A stretch of 64,000 bases of DNA, taken from positions 21,711-85,710 of the IMG/VR virus record IMGVR_UViG_3300044641_006950, one strand, 5' to 3'. The notes beneath the pieces are model-generated. The model saw only the letters and a list, made by a program, of their open reading frames with translations, did not search any database and had not been told where the DNA came from. Within the stretch, counting starts at the first letter, position 1. Each line of letters opens with the position of its first letter. Positions 1 to 6,993 of the stretch are shown in pieces. The position numbers and the translations under genes were made by a program. Source of the DNA: a virus.

Positions 1-2710
1 CACCGTTAAAACCAGTTACTCCAACTCCAGATAAATTAGTAGAAGACTTGACATTTTTAATTAATACTCTATCGCCTTGAGTTAAATTATGTGGAAGTTC
101 AGTAATGACAGTTACTGTTCCACTTGATTCTGTGCATGTACTAATAAATCTATAATTTCTCTGGAAATTGTAATTACTAGTATCAATTGAACTCAATGAA
201 AAATCAGAATCAGTAATAGCTCCAGTAGTACTTGATTCTTGAATTACAAATCCGTCTTGTGGATCTTTACCATTAGGTGCTTCTTTTGGAATTACAATTC
301 TAACCTTATAAATTTTTTCATCTAAACTACGAGAATCTGCAATTCTGCTGAAGTAAGATACGCCTGTTCTGGGTTCTTCAAACCCTACAACACCAAGAGA
401 AGCAATAGAACTGTATATATCATTATCTCTTTCAACATATACAAACCAATTATTATGATTTGGGTCGAATTGAATTGGAGATCCTAATTGTCCAGCATCT
501 CTATCAGAAACTCTACTTTGAATTTTCAGTTGAGATCCACCATACATTTTTAATGAAACATTATTTTGTGCGTTAGTAAATGAAGATGCTAATTTAATTC
601 TAGTATTATCTACTACAATTGTGTAATATGTTTTATTTTCTGTTATGTTTTCTGGAAGGTCTCCAGTATCACTAATAATAATTATTTTTTCGCCATTTTG
701 TAATTTATGTGTTGTGGTAAATTGAATGGTATCGTAATTAGGTGCAGAGGTTAAACTTCCAACTACGTATTCTTTTACTGCAGAGTTAGTTCCACTCACA
801 GTAGATGAACCACCAGATACAAGTGTAGTATCTGTCATTAAAATTTTAGCGGATTTTATATCTCTATTAGGAAGTTCAAGATATAATTTATCTTCTTTTC
901 TTGCACCTACTCGATATCCTTGTATAAGATTTGGTGGAACATTATCTTGAGAATTAAATCCAAAAAGATATAAATGACTTGAAATTCCAACTGAAGTTGT
1001 TAATCCAACATCAATTGGAATCCAATCAATTTTTGACTCTGGAGATATAACTGATCTTGGAGTAATAATAGAAGTAATATAACCATAATCATCTTTACTA
1101 AATGCTTCTTTTTTAAATCCACTTGCAGATAAAGAAATTTGTCCAAAGTTTGAGTTAGAGTTGGTAATAGATTGGTCACCACCAGATTCTGCAACAAAAT
1201 GTCTATTAAATCCAATTGCAAAAACAGAAACTACCTGAATGACAGAATCATTAGAACATTTAATGTGTGAAGTTTCCCATCCTGTTCTATAAATTGCATC
1301 AGCATCCAAGTGATAAATGGTATCATTATCTGTAGACGAAGATCCAGATGAGAGAAGTGTCCCAAGAGTTTTTGTAACCGGAATTCCCGAATAAGTTCTC
1401 GTAATTGGATTATACTTTACAAAAGCCCTGTCATCTTTTTGAAGGGAAACTGCGGTGAATTGTGCGACAACCATGGAACGGAATCCAGACGCCTTGCTTC
1501 CATCGGCGTGCATTCCGTTCATACCATAAACAGAACGTAAAGAAATATTAAAGATATATGGTGAAGAACCTTTTACGGTATCAGTTTCAATAGTAACTGA
1601 CGCAGATCCACTTGGATTTGCATTAAGATCGCTTCTTACAAATGGTAAAAGATAAGTAAAACTCTTTGGTCCAATAACAGTTTGTACAGTCGTTGTTATA
1701 TTATAATCCTTAACATTTGCTCCTCTAATCTTAATAGGAGTTCCTGCAGTTAATTCGTGATCAGTAAGAGTATTTACTGTTACAATAGGACTTGGTGTTG
1801 CAGAGTCTCCAGAAAATAGACTAGATATGATAATTGGATCTGATCCAAATGCACCAACAATTTCCCATTCTGGACGTTCTTTGGAGAAAGCTTGTGGTGC
1901 TAATGGGAATTTTTGAGCAGCAGGAATTTGTCTTCCAGAACCTTCATTAAAGGCATTACTAATTTTTGCATAATACATATCCAAGTCAGTAATATCATAT
2001 CCAGTTGGTACATTGACACCATCCGCATATTCGAAACAAGTTAGTTTATGATGAGAAAATGTTGGGGTTGATTGATTTCCAGTACCGCTGGTAAAAATTC
2101 TATTATTAGTATAAACTAGTTCACTTTCACTTGCGTCAAAGAAAGAGAAATTCCAGAAGTAACAATTACCAGTAATTCTGAATATAGAAGATGATGGTAC
2201 ATCAGAATCTGTTGGGTTTGGAACGTATTTTGGTCTAATTTTAGTCTTTCTAAGGTCTAATCCTACAATAGAAGTTCCTCTTGGTAGAATAACACCACCA
2301 TTAACACTATTAAATTTATAAAGTATATTATCCTCTTGTGTTAAATCAAAATTAGATTCTAATGTTAATGTGAGTTCGTCACTTGCTGGTATTGTTACCG
2401 ATCCATCTGGAGCAACAGATTGTGCTAAAGCAGTGCCAATTTTTTTAATGCCATAACCAGGTCTATTGTCAATTACATGCTCACCTGGATATACTAAAAT
2501 TGTAGTTCTATCGTTCCTATCGTTGTTATTCCCAGCAACAAATGAAAATCTTGCAGACTCAAGAAGTGCTCTCTGAATAGTCTTAAAAGGTTTTGTAAGA
2601 GAGTTACCCTGATTGGTGATACTATCAGTTGCGTCAAGATCATTTGAATTAACATAAAGAATTCTACCTTCATAGTTCTTTATAAAGTTCTCTAACTTAT
2701 TAAGAGGCAT
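1..2710 (-). CDS. large virion structural protein, beta-helix type, 3' part outside window
   Basis: The frame is open from an ATG at 2710 to the left edge of the window, so the gene is at least 903 codons long and its C-terminus is missing. The N-terminus reads MPLNKLENFIKNYEGRILYV, followed by TKPFKTIQRALLESARF and a run of hydrophilic beta-rich segments. The phrase 'common ordering plus PGEH' (ILVYPGEHVID) resembles the start of right-handed beta-helix fibre proteins of cyanomyoviruses and is echoed in the 1495-residue protein at 9636 (IKVFPGVYVED). I infer a tail-fibre or baseplate-associated structural protein. A late-promoter-like ACTAAATA lies 33 bases upstream. The exact virion position is unknown. 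Confidence 0.7.
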   Translation of the reverse strand, partial: MPLNKLENFIKNYEGRILYVNSNDLDATDSITNQGNSLTKPFKTIQRALLESARFSFVAGNNNDRNDRTTILVYPGEHVIDNRPGYGIKKIGTALAQSVAPDGSVTIPASDELTLTLESNFDLTQEDNILYKFNSVNGGVILPRGTSIVGLDLRKTKIRPKYVPNPTDSDVPSSSIFRITGNCYFWNFSFFDASESELVYTNNRIFTSGTGNQSTPTFSHHKLTCFEYADGVNVPTGYDITDLDMYYAKISNAFNEGSGRQIPAAQKFPLAPQAFSKERPEWEIVGAFGSDPIIISSLFSGDSATPSPIVTVNTLTDHELTAGTPIKIRGANVKDYNITTTVQTVIGPKSFTYLLPFVRSDLNANPSGSASVTIETDTVKGSSPYIFNISLRSVYGMNGMHADGSKASGFRSMVVAQFTAVSLQKDDRAFVKYNPITRTYSGIPVTKTLGTLLSSGSSSTDNDTIYHLDADAIYRTGWETSHIKCSNDSVIQVVSVFAIGFNRHFVAESGGDQSITNSNSNFGQISLSASGFKKEAFSKDDYGYITSIITPRSVISPESKIDWIPIDVGLTTSVGISSHLYLFGFNSQDNVPPNLIQGYRVGARKEDKLYLELPNRDIKSAKILMTDTTLVSGGSSTVSGTNSAVKEYVVGSLTSAPNYDTIQFTTTHKLQNGEKIIIISDTGDLPENITENKTYYTIVVDNTRIKLASSFTNAQNNVSLKMYGGSQLKIQSRVSDRDAGQLGSPIQFDPNHNNWFVYVERDNDIYSSIASLGVVGFEEPRTGVSYFSRIADSRSLDEKIYKVRIVIPKEAPNGKDPQDGFVIQESSTTGAITDSDFSLSSIDTSNYNFQRNYRFISTCTESSGTVTVITELPHNLTQGDRVLIKNVKSSTNLSGVGVTGFNG

Positions 2711-2742
2711 TGGATTATATGAACAAAAATATTTCTATGTTT

Positions 2743-2750
2743 TATTTAGT
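2743..2750 (-). promoter_or_regulatory. T4-type late promoter, ACTAAATA
   Basis: Minus-strand ACTAAATA, about 33 bases upstream of the ATG at 2710. It matches the NNTAAATA motif seen before many structural genes in this window. Confidence 0.35.
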
Positions 2751-3051
2751 TCAGCAAATCCTCTTCGTCAAAAATGTAATAGTCTTCGTCTGGCATATCT
2801 TCAGGGTTTTCTAACTCAATTGGGAACAAACAAGGATGGCATTGTTCGTCAATTAAATAGAATGAAGATTTGTATAAATCTTCTGGTTCAAATGTTCTTT
2901 CTCTGTCCGCTGCCCTACAAAGATCGTGATCATACAAGTGTCCGTCTGGCATTTCATCAAAAGTAAAAGGAACATGATTTATGAAATACATTTTCACAAT
3001 CATACTGCCATTGTCATACCAACAGTATGCGTGATCGATACGATAAGACAT
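2746..3051 (-). CDS. hypothetical acidic protein, 101 aa
   Basis: The frame extends upstream to 3105, but that ATG lies inside the tRNA-Met gene, so the internal ATG at 3051 (MSYRIDHAYCWYDNG) is preferred. An AATAAATA late motif sits 21 bases upstream of it, which supports this start. The protein is rich in Asp and Glu, especially at the C-terminus (DEDYYIFDEEDLLN). I recognise no domain. Its place between a structural gene and the tRNA pair says little about its function. Confidence 0.55.
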   Translation of the reverse strand: MSYRIDHAYCWYDNGSMIVKMYFINHVPFTFDEMPDGHLYDHDLCRAADRERTFEPEDLYKSSFYLIDEQCHPCLFPIELENPEDMPDEDYYIFDEEDLLN

Positions 3052-3071
3052 AGGGATTTTCCCATATCTTA

Positions 3072-3079
3072 TATTTATT
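3072..3079 (-). promoter_or_regulatory. T4-type late promoter, AATAAATA
   Basis: Minus-strand AATAAATA lies immediately 3' of the tRNA-Met gene and 21 bases upstream of the ATG at 3051. It helps fix the start of that gene. Confidence 0.45.
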
Positions 3080-3082
3080 TTA

Positions 3083-3155
3083 TGCTCCTTGCGTGGATCG
3101 AACACGCCTCAGGCGAATTATGAGTTCGCTGCATTCACCAGATTGCTAAAGGAGC
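3083..3155 (-). tRNA. tRNA-Met (CAT)
   Basis: The minus strand folds as a 73-nt cloverleaf. The acceptor stem is GCTCCTT/AAGGAGC with discriminator A. The anticodon arm is GCGAA-CTCATAA-TTCGC, which places CAT at positions 34-36, and the T arm is GCGTG-TTCGATC-CACGC. No CCA is encoded. CAT could also mark an initiator tRNA or an Ile tRNA modified by TilS; sequence alone does not decide, and elongator Met is the default reading. It lies 2 bases from the next tRNA. Confidence 0.85.
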
Positions 3156-3157
3156 GA

Positions 3158-3229
3158 TGGGAATACTGGGAGTTGAACCCAGACTAAGCCCTTATAAGGA
3201 GCCCGCTCTAACCATTAAGCTATACTCCC
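3158..3229 (-). tRNA. tRNA-Ile (TAT)
   Basis: The minus strand folds as a 72-nt cloverleaf. The acceptor is GGGAGTA/TATTCCC with one G-T pair and discriminator A. The anticodon arm is GGCTC-CTTATAA-GGGCT with two G-T wobbles, and the T arm is CTGGG-TTCAACT-CCCAG. The loop CTTATAA puts TAT at 34-36, so it should read ATA, a codon that is frequent in this AT-rich genome and often rare in hosts. The wobble pairs make the call slightly less certain than for the Met tRNA. Confidence 0.75.
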
Positions 3230-3244
3230 AAAAAACCCCGTTTA

Positions 3245-3418
3245 TCAGGGTGCTTCGTTATTTAGTTCTGTGTGTATTCGTATGAGTTCGTCATCTGCGG
3301 GCATCATAACTGCTGCTTGCCCATTCTCGTTAATTATACCTAATTTTTCTCCATTCTCAACTCGTTCTATAAGTTCATCGAAACGTTCTTGAAATTCTTC
3401 CACGGTAAAAACTTCCAT
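3245..3418 (-). CDS. Phd/YefM-like antitoxin, 57 aa
   Basis: The protein begins MEVFTVEEFQERFDELIERV, continues ENGEKLGIINENGQAAVMMP and ends ELNNEAP. This is the fold signature of the Phd/YefM (prevent-host-death) family: a starting strand, a helix with EFQ..FDE...RVENGE, then a beta hairpin (LGIINENGQAAVMMP). Family members bind operator DNA through this N-terminal part and neutralise a toxin through a C-terminal tail. Here the tail is short. No RelE, YoeB or Doc toxin is visible next to it; the upstream neighbour is a 63-residue protein of unknown function. It is followed by a weak GC-rich hairpin with a T-run (about 3232-3247) and then the two tRNAs. Confidence 0.75.
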   Translation of the reverse strand: MEVFTVEEFQERFDELIERVENGEKLGIINENGQAAVMMPADDELIRIHTELNNEAP

Positions 3419-3421
3419 TTT

Positions 3422-3613
3422 TCAAAAAGGACTACTGTATGCAAGACAATCTTCGCTTACTTGAGTGCGTACCACTTCCAGTACATTCATAAACTGCTCA
3501 ACAGTTTCACACTCTACAACTCTTTCACCACCTTCACTTGAATAAAGATAAAATTTACGAGCAAGAGTATCAATGACACAACGTGACAGATATTCTTCAG
3601 TGTTGGAAGGCAT
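3422..3613 (-). CDS. hypothetical protein, 63 aa, in the antitoxin operon
   Basis: The ORF begins MPSNTEEYLSRCVIDTLARK and has a mixed alpha/beta look (FYLYSSEGG, VEQFMNVLEVV). It is the first gene after a consensus sigma-70 promoter and lies 3 bases upstream of the Phd-like gene, so the two should be co-transcribed. Its size and position would fit a toxin partner, but I see no toxin family motif. Alternatively it is a small early host-takeover protein. Confidence 0.6.
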   Translation of the reverse strand: MPSNTEEYLSRCVIDTLARKFYLYSSEGGERVVECETVEQFMNVLEVVRTQVSEDCLAYSSPF

Positions 3614-3638
3614 TCGGGATTTTTTTGATTACCCCGTC

Positions 3639-3667
3639 ATTATAGGGAGTCTTGACGATTCTGTCAA
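3639..3667 (-). promoter_or_regulatory. consensus sigma-70 promoter (TTGACA-17-TATAAT)
   Basis: On the minus strand TTGACA (3662-3667) and TATAAT (3639-3644) are separated by exactly 17 bases. Both hexamers match the bacterial housekeeping consensus perfectly. It reads into the 63-residue gene, the Phd-like gene and then the tRNAs. The -35 box overlaps the end of the gene at 3664, so this is an internal promoter that lets the small-gene island be expressed early, apart from late transcription. Confidence 0.8.
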
Positions 3668-5310
3668 GCGTATCCGAATCCTTCTTTGTCTGCATCGAAG
3701 TTTCTTAACACTTCCACATCACTTAATGCTTTTTTATAAATTCTAACAACTCCAATATTTCCAGAGAAATATTGACTTATGTGTGTGCCAGCATAACCAA
3801 TTTGCATTAAACCTGGTGTGGTAATTACGCTTAATCCAGCAGTTGTAGAGGAACTAGTAATACCAGAATTTACATAAATCCTACTATTTACATTTTTCTC
3901 ACGAACTGCAACGACATGATACCAAGTATCTAAAGATAATGTTATTCCAGCGTCAATGCTTCCACTATCACGAGATCCAAAATTAACCGTAAGACCTGAA
4001 CTCGGTTTATAAACTTGCAATCCTATTCCGTGAATAGAATTGATTCCAACAATAGCAGCACCTCCAGAAGTAGGTGAAGTTGACAGATTTGAGTCGCTTA
4101 ATACTTTAAACCAAGATTCAATACTATAAGAAGTATCTCCATCTGGTATTCCATTAACATCACTAATATAATCTTTATCGATTACAAAATATTGATTGGT
4201 GCCATTTAGATTGACCGAAGGAACTGTAATTCCTGTTGTTTGTTCAGAAAATCCAACGTAAGTTGGATTGTTAATTGCAACAGGAGAAGATCCTTCTTTG
4301 CTTAAATTTAAAAAACTACTTACAATTCCAACACCAGTTGTGTTTTGAACATAATAAGTAATACCATAATCTTTAGTTGCATTTAAATGAATAACTAAAT
4401 CTTCCGAAACTATATTATCCAAGTATTTTCTTATATTATTAATTTGACGAGTTAATTTCTTTTTAGCAGACTTGGCATTATTTTTTTGCCTATTAGCTCC
4501 CCAATCAACTATTTCCTCAGAAGTTTTATCTTCTTTTAAACTGTTAATTTCTGATATAAGAGAATTTCTTTTTGATCTTAAATCAACTAATTCTTGAGCA
4601 ATATTTACAATAGAAACTCCATATCCAGCACAGGTTTGTCGTTGAGCAGTTGTTAATAGTGGGAATGATAAGAAAATGTGTAAATTTGGATCTTCTGGGA
4701 TATAGTAATAATCCCCAACAGAACCTCCAGAATTGTTTTTATACGTGTTTTCAAATCCCTTTGTAAACAATGAAGGTTCTAATGGTTCTGTTTTTCTTTT
4801 AAATATTTTAGAAGCAGGTGCAGAATCTCGTGTTAAATTTGGATAATAAGTTACAGATGCAGAATCGTTGTAAATTGTTGATCCAATTCCACAGGCAATT
4901 CCCCCAATATTTCCAGCATCCCCTGGAAGATATGTGCAACCAGAAGATATTGCAGTATTTACTAATGATATAATTAATGATTTTTTGCTATTAATTTCTT
5001 GATTAAGATTATAAAATTGCTCGTCAAAAGGTCTAAGAATTTTTTTGTACTGTTTTATATTATCATCTATTTCATCAACAACACCTTTATATAATGAAGT
5101 TGGTGAAGTAAATGGTTTTGGATCATCTGCAGTCACCATATTCCAACTACCATTGGAATTTTGAGTTACATCTCTTTTTCTAACAACTTCTGGTAAAGTA
5201 GTATTAGTTTCTGCTAAAGTATCTCTATCTTGGTTATCATATTTTGTATATTGATTTTCTAAATTTTTTAATAAATTAAAAGCTGAAGCTTGATTTACGT
5301 CTACTGGCAT
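3664..5310 (-). CDS. structural protein with C-terminal LamG/ConA-like lectin domain
   Basis: The 548-residue protein has a helical, coiled-coil-prone N-terminal half (residues about 75-130 and 235-310) and a C-terminal laminin-G/concanavalin-A-like domain from about residue 375. The domain is recognisable by YSIESWFKV, TWYHVVAVREKN, the RIYVNSG strand and GNIGVVRIYKKALSDVEV near the end. Such LamG_3 domains bind carbohydrates or act as fibre tips in many marine phages. The neighbours are fibre and adhesin genes, so a virion adhesin role is inferred. A TCTAAATA late motif precedes the start by 25 bases. Confidence 0.7.
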   Translation of the reverse strand: MPVDVNQASAFNLLKNLENQYTKYDNQDRDTLAETNTTLPEVVRKRDVTQNSNGSWNMVTADDPKPFTSPTSLYKGVVDEIDDNIKQYKKILRPFDEQFYNLNQEINSKKSLIISLVNTAISSGCTYLPGDAGNIGGIACGIGSTIYNDSASVTYYPNLTRDSAPASKIFKRKTEPLEPSLFTKGFENTYKNNSGGSVGDYYYIPEDPNLHIFLSFPLLTTAQRQTCAGYGVSIVNIAQELVDLRSKRNSLISEINSLKEDKTSEEIVDWGANRQKNNAKSAKKKLTRQINNIRKYLDNIVSEDLVIHLNATKDYGITYYVQNTTGVGIVSSFLNLSKEGSSPVAINNPTYVGFSEQTTGITVPSVNLNGTNQYFVIDKDYISDVNGIPDGDTSYSIESWFKVLSDSNLSTSPTSGGAAIVGINSIHGIGLQVYKPSSGLTVNFGSRDSGSIDAGITLSLDTWYHVVAVREKNVNSRIYVNSGITSSSTTAGLSVITTPGLMQIGYAGTHISQYFSGNIGVVRIYKKALSDVEVLRNFDADKEGFGYA

Positions 5311-5335
5311 TATTTTCTCAAATCAAGATTTTAAA

Positions 5336-5343
5336 TATTTAGA
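5336..5343 (-). promoter_or_regulatory. T4-type late promoter, TCTAAATA
   Basis: Minus-strand TCTAAATA, 25 bases upstream of the ATG at 5310. Confidence 0.45.
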
Positions 5344-5380
5344 ATTAACTTTTTATAACTTTAAATTTATTTGGATAAAA

Positions 5381-6577
5381 TTAATATAATGCTTGGTTAA
5401 TTTCGTGAAGAAACCCATTACTAGAAAAACTACTACTAGTAGTAACATTTCTAGAAAGTGCGACAATTGTTGATTGATCTCTAAGCATTTTAATTCCAAT
5501 TCTTTTATTACCTCCAGAAACAGTTACATCTAAACTGGTTGACAATGTGGCAGATGATAATTGCCAAGCGGTTCCTAAATTATATTGTTGTATTCTATTA
5601 TTTGTTGTTGCAAATGTAAATAATTTTGTACCAGTAGAATTGAAAGTGAATGCATTTACCGAATAATCATTTGGAGTAACAGTGAGTGAAGAAGTATTTA
5701 AAGATAATACGTCAGTTCCAAGTCCAGTTCCAAATCCCAATCGCCATGCAGAGGATAAAGAACCTTGATAAATGATATCATTTGATAAGTAATAAAATAT
5801 GAGTCCATCAGGGTGCATAAAAGTATCTTTAATTCTATGTCCTGCAGCACCCGTTGGACCATTTGAAATATCGGAATCATCAATGGGAGTTGAAGAAGGA
5901 TTATCTCCATTCACATTAATCACAAAATATTGTGGCCATACTCCTGTTCCTCCATTTCCGGTAATTAATTGTCCAGGAACGGTAGTAGAAGAAATAAGAT
6001 TTGTTAGATCGAAAGCAAATCCTAGAGTCCAAAGATAAAAAATACTCCCATAATATGTACTAGTACCACTAAAATCTCTTCTTAATGTGCCAGCTCCGAA
6101 TAATCTTAACCCATCAGATCTAAACGTCATACCCTGCATATTGGGATAATAATTACTGCTATTGGTGGAGAGTCTCCAAAGTAACGATCTTTGTGCTAGT
6201 GAAACTGAGTTTAAATTTCCTGCTGTTCTGAGAGTTATCTCATTTACATCATAACCAGTAGATCCAAATGTATCACTACGTCCGCTTATGCCATATATAA
6301 CTCTATCATTTGGTCGTACTTCTAATCCAGATGGTTGCAATGAACTATAAGACAAATTATTTGTTGCAGAGGAGAAAAAAGATTGAAGATCTCCCTTATA
6401 ATATTGTTTAGTACCATTATCTTCTGGTCTAAAAACTCCAGATTTTCTAGTTCTTGTGGATGTAGAAGTTCTATTGGCAGTTAATCCTAGAGTGCTTTGC
6501 TCAAGTCCACTAACCCCAATTTTGGCAGTTCGATTAAAAATTGAACCAGAGGTATATCCAAGTAAACCTAATTTCAT
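5381..6577 (-). CDS. beta-propeller-like structural protein, 398 aa
   Basis: The protein contains several degenerate repeats with the pattern F-x-x-D/T-G-x-x-L/M-F followed by an aromatic-Trp segment. Examples are FRSDGLRLFGAGT, HPDGLIFYYLSND, FNSTGTKLFTFATTNN and LGTAWQLSSATLS. The same repeat type occurs in the 2375-residue protein at 51917 (YFKDDGTKMFILGDTGNDV, ALSTAWEVNTATF), so the two share a propeller-like module. It overlaps the next upstream gene by 4 bases (ATGA). I infer a receptor-contact or decorating domain on the virion. Confidence 0.6.
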   Translation of the reverse strand: MKLGLLGYTSGSIFNRTAKIGVSGLEQSTLGLTANRTSTSTRTRKSGVFRPEDNGTKQYYKGDLQSFFSSATNNLSYSSLQPSGLEVRPNDRVIYGISGRSDTFGSTGYDVNEITLRTAGNLNSVSLAQRSLLWRLSTNSSNYYPNMQGMTFRSDGLRLFGAGTLRRDFSGTSTYYGSIFYLWTLGFAFDLTNLISSTTVPGQLITGNGGTGVWPQYFVINVNGDNPSSTPIDDSDISNGPTGAAGHRIKDTFMHPDGLIFYYLSNDIIYQGSLSSAWRLGFGTGLGTDVLSLNTSSLTVTPNDYSVNAFTFNSTGTKLFTFATTNNRIQQYNLGTAWQLSSATLSTSLDVTVSGGNKRIGIKMLRDQSTIVALSRNVTTSSSFSSNGFLHEINQALY

Positions 6578-6951
6578 AATTGTTCAAAAATGTCTTCATA
6601 TGAAATAGTTACGGCAATATCATTTGCAACAGATGCCTGTGCCTTTATAGAACAGTTCTCTTGCAAATAAAAATATGTTTCTTTTGTTGATATAACCTGC
6701 GTAGAATCTGGTGGAACTTCAATAGTGTATGCTAGGTATATGTCTGATGCAGCACCGTTGTAATTTATTGCAATACTTATTGAAGCTGCAGTTATGCCGT
6801 CAATATTAGCCGCAAAAATACTATTAATTTTAAAAACTTTTCCACTATTTGCTAGATTTGATAATACTGTAGTTAAATTTGTTGTAGTTAAAGTAGTTCC
6901 TGTAGTATTACCAACAATAAAGCTTGGATTTCTGATATTTGGTGCTGTCAT
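6574..6951 (-). CDS. small beta-rich virion protein, paralogue family of about 120 aa
   Basis: The 125-residue protein starts MTAPNIRNPSFIVGNTTG and continues with alternating hydrophobic strands. It is clearly related to the 123-residue protein at 46822 (MAAPNIVNVSSIVGITT; both have ENxSIxAQAxxANxI near the C-terminus). Similar-sized beta proteins at 9287 and 51533 share the layout more distantly. In each case a fibre or adhesin gene is adjacent. A structural role as a fibre-base or decoration protein is inferred. Confidence 0.6.
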   Translation of the reverse strand: MTAPNIRNPSFIVGNTTGTTLTTTNLTTVLSNLANSGKVFKINSIFAANIDGITAASISIAINYNGAASDIYLAYTIEVPPDSTQVISTKETYFYLQENCSIKAQASVANDIAVTISYEDIFEQL

Positions 6952-6975
6952 TTTTCAAATAAATCTTATTAATTT

Positions 6976-6983
6976 TATTTATT
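6976..6983 (-). promoter_or_regulatory. T4-type late promoter, AATAAATA
   Basis: Minus-strand AATAAATA, 25 bases upstream of the ATG at 6951. Confidence 0.4.
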
Positions 6984-6993
6984 TGTTTATTTT

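Noticed and set aside
3232-3247. Terminator between the Phd-like gene and the tRNAs
   Set aside because: The stem is only about 4 bp. The T-run is present, but tRNAs follow on the same strand at once, so it is mentioned only in passing.
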